Source: an uncultured Oscillibacter sp. (GTDB taxonomy: Bacteria; Bacillota; Clostridia; Oscillospirales; Oscillospiraceae). Taken from it: a stretch of DNA of 64,000 nt. Below the pieces are notes generated by a model, which ran no database searches, was not told the origin of the DNA, and saw nothing but the letters and a program-made list of their open reading frames with translations. How positions within the stretch are numbered: position 1 is the first letter of the stretch; each line of letters starts with the position of its first letter. Position numbers and translations under genes: made by a program. The stretch lies in contig CAJTKE010000011.1 of NCBI GenBank assembly GCA_910576865.1, positions 20,460 to 84,459 of the forward strand, given 5' to 3'. Of this stretch, positions 60,035 through 64,000 are shown piece after piece.

Positions 60035-61135
60035 TCAGGCCGTCTTCTCCTGGAACGTCCACTGGGTATTGGACCCGGCGTTGCAGTTGGTCAGGTCCGC
60101 CATCCCCAGCTCCGGCAGGTAGAACCCGATGTAGAGGGTGCTGTTTCCGCCCTCCCGGACCTCCTCCGGGGAGGTGACCAGCCGCTGGTTGTGAAGAATC
60201 ACCGCGTAGAAGGTATCCAGGCACACCTGATACCGCTCCCGGTCGTCCACCAGCTCCCCCGTGGCATAGAGGTAGTCTATGGGCCGGCTCTCGCCGGGAA
60301 TATAGCCGTTCATGCTGGCGGACAGCACCTGCTCCAGCTCCTCCATGGTCAGGCCGTACTCCGTCATGGAAGCCGCCTTGTCCATGGCCGCCTGTCCCCG
60401 GCAGACCTCATAGACGCCCTCGTAATACGGATGCTCGTGGTCCTCCGCCGACTGGTACCAGCGGAAGTCCCCGCCCTCCCCGAGGCACAGCTGGGAGCCG
60501 TCGCCGCAGAGGAAGGTGTTGCCGGTGAGTTCATCCCGGGTCCCGATCTCAAAGGTCAGGCTTTCGCACAGCTCATTCAGCTGGTCCCACACCGGCGTCG
60601 GGTCTCCCACAGTCTCGGCGTCGGCCTGTCCGCAGAAGGTCAGCACAAGGTTTTTCTGGGGCGCGATCATCAGCTTCGAGCAGTAGAGGATGGAATCCTG
60701 ACAGCCGCTGAAATCCGCCGCGTAGCAGTCCACCCCGTCGGCGGACCGCCAGGCGCTCACGCTTTCCGCCGCCTGGAGGTCGGAAAACTGATTGGTGTCC
60801 TCATAGTGGCTGACCAGCGCCTCGTAGAACTCCTGGGGAGTGTAGGAGCCCAGGGGGGACACGCCGTTGAGGCCGTAGACCTCCGGCCGGCCGGTGGCGA
60901 AGAAGAGGTCCGTCCCCTCCGCCCGTGTCCAGTCCGCCGGGACCTGGAAGGAAACGCCCTGGGTGGAACAGGTGATGCAGGCGGCGTCTTCCTGTTGACC
61001 GGCGGCAGGTTCGTTCTCCGGCGGGGCGCTGTCCGTGTCTCCATCCGCCGGAGCGCCGCAGGCGGAGAGGCACAGCATCAGAATGGCCAGCAGAACAGTC
61101 CATCCGTTTTCAAGGGAAATAACTCGCTTTTTCAT
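60035..61135 (-). CDS. Hypothetical lipoprotein
   Basis: Protein of 366 residues with a Lys-Lys-Arg start, hydrophobic core and lipobox LCLSAC ending near residue 26, then an acidic linker. The first half (VSFQVPADWTRAEGTDLFFA, YTPQEFYEALVSHYEDTNQF) resembles PsbP/Mog1-like or 'photosystem' type stress lipoproteins. The second half (DFRWYQSAEDHEHPYYEGVY, MDKAASMTEYGLTMEELEQV) looks like a separate domain. Eight Cys in the mature part suggest disulfides. Not recognised further. Last of a minus-strand run. Confidence 0.72.
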   Translation of the reverse strand: MKKRVISLENGWTVLLAILMLCLSACGAPADGDTDSAPPENEPAAGQQEDAACITCSTQGVSFQVPADWTRAEGTDLFFATGRPEVYGLNGVSPLGSYTPQEFYEALVSHYEDTNQFSDLQAAESVSAWRSADGVDCYAADFSGCQDSILYCSKLMIAPQKNLVLTFCGQADAETVGDPTPVWDQLNELCESLTFEIGTRDELTGNTFLCGDGSQLCLGEGGDFRWYQSAEDHEHPYYEGVYEVCRGQAAMDKAASMTEYGLTMEELEQVLSASMNGYIPGESRPIDYLYATGELVDDRERYQVCLDTFYAVILHNQRLVTSPEEVREGGNSTLYIGFYLPELGMADLTNCNAGSNTQWTFQEKTA

Positions 61136-61191
61136 GATAACAACTCCTTTTCAGGATGGATCCCGTGCTTCATGAACGCCGTCCTCCTGTC

Positions 61192-61518
61192 TTACAGCTC
61201 CTGAACGCCCACTTGGCGCAGCCAGTCCTGGAGCTTCTTGGCCGGGAAGCCGGTGAGCGGATAGGTCTCGCCGGACTTGCTGTGGATGGTCACGGCGGTG
61301 AACAGCGCGATCTTGCCCACGGAAAAGCCCTTGATCTCCTCCAGAGGCAGATTCATGTCCGGTTCGCCGGGCATCATGATGATCTTGAAGCACGCCCGCT
61401 GATTGGTCACAAAGACGTTGCCCTGAAAGGGTTTTTTCGTCAGGCCCTGCTTCTGGTAGAGGGACATCTGACCGCTGCCGATCATTGTCTCGCCGGGGTT
61501 CAGGTTCAGCTTTGCCAT
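61192..61518 (-). CDS. GRAM/PH-like domain protein
   Basis: Protein of 108 residues. Strand pattern GETMIGSGQMSLYQKQ, FQGNVFVTNQRACFKIIMMP, LPLEEIKGFSVGKIALFTAV, VTIHSKSGETYPLTGFPAKK, and a C-terminal helix LQDWLRQVGVQEL match GRAM/bacterial PH folds. The 'VTNQR' strand with 'LPLEEI' is characteristic. These are small membrane- or protein-binding modules. GGAGG precedes the ATG. Function unknown. Confidence 0.75.
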   Translation of the reverse strand: MAKLNLNPGETMIGSGQMSLYQKQGLTKKPFQGNVFVTNQRACFKIIMMPGEPDMNLPLEEIKGFSVGKIALFTAVTIHSKSGETYPLTGFPAKKLQDWLRQVGVQEL

Positions 61519-61599
61519 TGTGTTTTCCTCCTGTCAAATGTTGTTTTGCACGTTAATATATACAACCGGATCTGAAGGGTCCTCCGGAGGTGTGCGCGG

Positions 61600-61836
61600 T
61601 CACTCGCCGTACAGGTACAGAGTTGCCGCATTGGGATGCTCCGCCAGGAACTGCTTGGAAATGTCCCTGGCTTTCTTGTGTCCCAGCCTGATCCCCGCAA
61701 AGATCACGGCGGCAGGGACCGCCACCAGGATCGGGGAAGAGGTGCCGCTCAATTGACCCCTGCTCCTGCTGAAACGCCAGTAACCGTTACGGCGCCAAAT
61801 CAAAAAGGCTGTGACCGCAAACATGATGAGGCTCAA
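61600..61836 (-). CDS. Small hypothetical membrane protein
   Basis: Open frame of 78 codons from a TTG (or 74 from the ATG at 61824) with only a weak AGGAT site. Two hydrophobic segments (SLIMFAVTAFLIW and ILVAVPAAVIFAGIRL) and a positive C-terminus (GHKKARDISKQFLAEHPNAA) fit a small membrane protein. It fills the gap between two genes on the same strand. Existence is probable but not sure. Confidence 0.45.
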   Translation of the reverse strand: MSLIMFAVTAFLIWRRNGYWRFSRSRGQLSGTSSPILVAVPAAVIFAGIRLGHKKARDISKQFLAEHPNAATLYLYGE

Positions 61837-61875
61837 AATCCTGCATATCGTTTTTTGCGGAACGTACTTCTGGCG

Positions 61876-62313
61876 TTATGCCTCCAGATCCACGCCCTGC
61901 CGGTAGCCGTCCAGAATGCTGGTGTCAAAGGGCTTGCCCCAGTCCCAGCCGGGAACCCGCTGGTGGACGTACTCGCCCAGCCGGGCGGCCTCACTGTGGA
62001 AGATTTCATTCAGCGTCCAGGACGCGCTGAGCCGCCGCTCCGGTGCCAGGGACATCGTATAATCCCGGATGACCTTGCTGATGTCCTCGCCGTCGCTGAC
62101 CCCATATCCTCTTTTCATGTGGTCCAGCGCGATCTGCTTCACCTGCCGCACCACGCCCTCGTCCACGGGAACCATTTCCCGGTAGTCTCCGGCGTCGTTC
62201 AGGCTCATGCCGGGGGTGCCGTAGGGATTGACGTGGGGCTTCCCCTGCTGCCGCTGGTTCAATTCTCCGATCCTCTGCTGCTGTTGATGTTTCACCAGTT
62301 CCGTAATGGTCAT
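61876..62313 (-). CDS. Hypothetical soluble protein
   Basis: Protein of 145 residues from an ATG behind AGGAGGAGG. A Gln-rich helical head (ELVKHQQQQRIGELNQRQQG) is followed by a mixed region with NPYGTPGMSLNDAGDYREMV, KQIALDHMKRGYGVSDGEDI and SASWTLNEIFHSEAARLGEY. No signal peptide or membrane segment. It resembles a clostridial DUF whose number is not recalled. Role unknown. Confidence 0.7.
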   Translation of the reverse strand: MTITELVKHQQQQRIGELNQRQQGKPHVNPYGTPGMSLNDAGDYREMVPVDEGVVRQVKQIALDHMKRGYGVSDGEDISKVIRDYTMSLAPERRLSASWTLNEIFHSEAARLGEYVHQRVPGWDWGKPFDTSILDGYRQGVDLEA

Positions 62314-62342
62314 GACAAAATCCTCCTCCTGTCTCCATGATC

Positions 62343-63398
62343 TCAACGCGAATGAGTAATGCCGTAGCAGTAAGCCCGGCGGACAATCCGCCCGTCGTCC
62401 GTGCGATAGCCGTGATTCGGGTAATCGTCCTTTCTAACAGACGCCTCATACAGCTCCAGCACCTGATTGAACTCCGCCTTTTTCAACTCGCAGGGCAGAT
62501 CAAAGCTCCGGGTGGGCAGTTTCCCCGCCGCCACGTCGCCGCTGAGGACCTGGGAATACAGCAGGTCGAACAGCGCCTTCTGCTCCCGGGTCAGGGCGTC
62601 GTAGCCCTCCACCTCATCGCAGACGGGCACCGCCAGATCTCCGTACAGCCAGCACCCCACCGGCGTGGGAAGCTCCATGCCCTCCCCGCCCGTGCGCGGA
62701 ACCCCGGCCGCGTCGGTAATCGAGAGAATGGTTCCCGTCTCCGGCAGATACTCCACCCGATAGGACGGCTGCATCAGCTGGGTCTGCGCGATCAGCGTCG
62801 CGGCGCACCGGAGGTCCCCCTCCGTGGCGGAATGGTAGTACACATACCGCTCGTCCGGGATCTGCTTGGCCCCGTCCCGCACGGGCCGCTCCACCAGCAG
62901 CAGAGGGCCCACGTAGAGGGCGGGGGTCCCGGCCCGGTACAGCTCCAGGTCCCGTCCGGTCTTCTCGATCTTCCCGGTCAGGCGGATCCCCAGGACCCCG
63001 AAGCCAAACACCAGCACCCCCAGGCCGCACAGGGCGGCGTAGGCGATCCACGGCGTCTTGGGCGGTTCCCGGCGCTCCTCCTCCAGCTGCCGGAGGTAGA
63101 AGGCCCGCCGCTCCTCCGCCGTGGCGAACTCCGGAGGCTTGACGCTCTCCCGCCGCCGCCGGGCCCGGCTCAGGGCCGCTCGCTCCAGCAGGAAGCAGGC
63201 CAGGGGCGTAAAGGGCATCGCCGTCAGCAGCACGCCGCAGATGATTCTCCCCCAATGCTCGCCCCGGAGGACCGACACCGCCGGGTCCGAACCGAACCGC
63301 CACCACAGCGCCTCCAGCAGCTCCGGCGCGCCCAGGGCGGCGGCGGGCAGGGTGAAGGTCAGCAGAAAGGCCAGGAGCAGCCATTTTCTCTTTTTCAT
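62343..63398 (-). CDS. Hypothetical polytopic membrane protein
   Basis: Protein of 351 residues with GGAGGG before the ATG. Membrane segments at about 6-26, 48-70 and 126-146 are separated by a charged loop (LSRARRRRESVKPPEFATAE, RRAFYLRQLEEERREPPKTP). The remaining 200 residues are soluble and beta-rich (DERYVYYHSATEGDLRCAAT, YRVEYLPETGTILSITDAAG). It starts two bases after the previous stop, so the two form one unit. Not recognised. Confidence 0.75.
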   Translation of the reverse strand: MKKRKWLLLAFLLTFTLPAAALGAPELLEALWWRFGSDPAVSVLRGEHWGRIICGVLLTAMPFTPLACFLLERAALSRARRRRESVKPPEFATAEERRAFYLRQLEEERREPPKTPWIAYAALCGLGVLVFGFGVLGIRLTGKIEKTGRDLELYRAGTPALYVGPLLLVERPVRDGAKQIPDERYVYYHSATEGDLRCAATLIAQTQLMQPSYRVEYLPETGTILSITDAAGVPRTGGEGMELPTPVGCWLYGDLAVPVCDEVEGYDALTREQKALFDLLYSQVLSGDVAAGKLPTRSFDLPCELKKAEFNQVLELYEASVRKDDYPNHGYRTDDGRIVRRAYCYGITHSR

Positions 63399-63400
63399 GG

Positions 63401-64000
63401 TCAACCCTCCTCCCCGCAGGAAATCCACAGCACCAGGCGGCTGTTGGGCAGATAATCGATCCGCACCGGGTAGGCATACATCTCGTAGTCCGTCAGGTCA
63501 AACTGGAGCTGGCCCATGCGGCAGTCCACGCCGTCCACATGGATGTTCAGCACCCAGCGGTTGTAAATCCCCGGCATGATGGGCATGAGCAGCCTGGACC
63601 AGCGGGGATTGGAGTACCAGGGAATGGGGTCGTAGCCCTCCCGGGTCTCCCGGCCCAGCTGGGCCATGGCGTTGTTCCAGGCGGTGTCCTCCTCCATCTC
63701 CAACGTGACGATGCCGGTAGACCACTTTCCCTCCAGAACCAGCGGCAGGTCCCGGGCATAGGGGACCAGGGAACACGCCGACCAGAGGGCCAGCGCCAGG
63801 GCCAAAGCCCAGGCTCCCCAGGCCCGGGCCCAGGGCGGACGGCGGCCGAACAGGCGGTAGGTCAGCACCAGCCGCTCATGGCACTGGACGGCCAGCAGCG
63901 CGTCCAGCGCCAGATTGAACAGCAGCGGGACCACGGAGGCGATGTACATATAGGGCCGGAAGGACCGTCCCAGAAAGGAAAACAGGTCCTGGAGCTGGTT
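63401..64000 (-). CDS. Hypothetical membrane protein, 5' end cut by window edge
   Basis: The frame is open to the right edge (199 codons seen, starting NQLQDLFSFLGRSFRPYMY), so the in-frame ATG at 63949 need not be the start. Membrane segments lie near YIASVVPLLFNLALDALLAV and AWGAWALALALALWSACS. The C-terminal part is soluble (IVTLEMEEDTAWNNAMAQLG, YAYPVRIDYLPNSRLVLWIS), with a pattern like that of its downstream neighbour's outer domain. Both may derive from one family. Function unknown. Confidence 0.7.
   Translation of the reverse strand, partial: NQLQDLFSFLGRSFRPYMYIASVVPLLFNLALDALLAVQCHERLVLTYRLFGRRPPWARAWGAWALALALALWSACSLVPYARDLPLVLEGKWSTGIVTLEMEEDTAWNNAMAQLGRETREGYDPIPWYSNPRWSRLLMPIMPGIYNRWVLNIHVDGVDCRMGQLQFDLTDYEMYAYPVRIDYLPNSRLVLWISCGEEG

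Overview
The window comes from a GC-rich, Gram-positive, anaerobe-type chromosome, most like Clostridia of the Oscillospiraceae (Flavonifractor, Oscillibacter or Lawsonibacter-like). This is inferred from strongly GC-biased third codon positions, S-layer homology (SLH) proteins, lipoprotein substrate-binding proteins, CIRCE/HrcA heat-shock control, AGGAGG-type ribosome binding sites and ordinary TTGACA/TATAAT promoters. No rRNA, tRNA, insertion sequence, prophage, integrase or CRISPR array was seen. The many very long open frames opposite real genes are GC-bias shadows.

Layout. Positions 1-3481 (minus) hold a carbohydrate ABC importer (binding lipoprotein, two permeases, small membrane protein cut by the left edge), divergent from an AraC regulator. 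Positions 4736-10586 are a maltose-type module: a LacI repressor divergent from a PTS IIABC permease, a probable maltose 6'-phosphate phosphatase and MalQ. Then come an aminotransferase and a citrate synthase/aconitase/isocitrate dehydrogenase operon leading to 2-oxoglutarate. Positions 17096-24539 are a five-gene cell-surface operon (MBOAT O-acyltransferase, DHHW/AlgJ-like protein, SLH-transglutaminase, Pro/Glu-rich lipoprotein, SH3-M15 peptidase), converging on an SLH protein with an AT-rich coiled coil.

Positions 26804-44410 are mostly housekeeping: groES-groEL and hrcA-grpE-dnaK-dnaJ, each under a perfect CIRCE element, around comEC, holA, a Toprim protein, a DUF4015 hydrolase-like protein, rpiB and a PHP phosphatase. 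A Crp/Fnr-type regulator, a hotdog thioesterase, a 31-residue membrane peptide coupled to a DUF951 protein, an S1 protein and RarA follow.

Positions 45369-56232 form an amino-sugar or galacto-sugar region: galE, a sugar-1-phosphate nucleotidyltransferase, a NahK-like kinase, a PocR-AraC regulator, a second ABC importer, nagB, nagA and an MsmK/UgpC-type ATPase. That ATPase is the only sugar-importer ATPase in the window and could serve both importers.

The right end carries a rhodanese, an ECF sigma factor with an overlapping anti-sigma-like membrane protein, the YchF GTPase, and a run of minus-strand genes of unknown function (lipoprotein, GRAM/PH-like, membrane proteins), the last cut by the right edge. 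The least conventional items are the SLH protein with foreign-looking base composition, the surface operon, the GalE-nucleotidyltransferase-NahK set with NagBA, the 31-residue peptide, and a TTGCGCAA motif shared by three sugar promoters.
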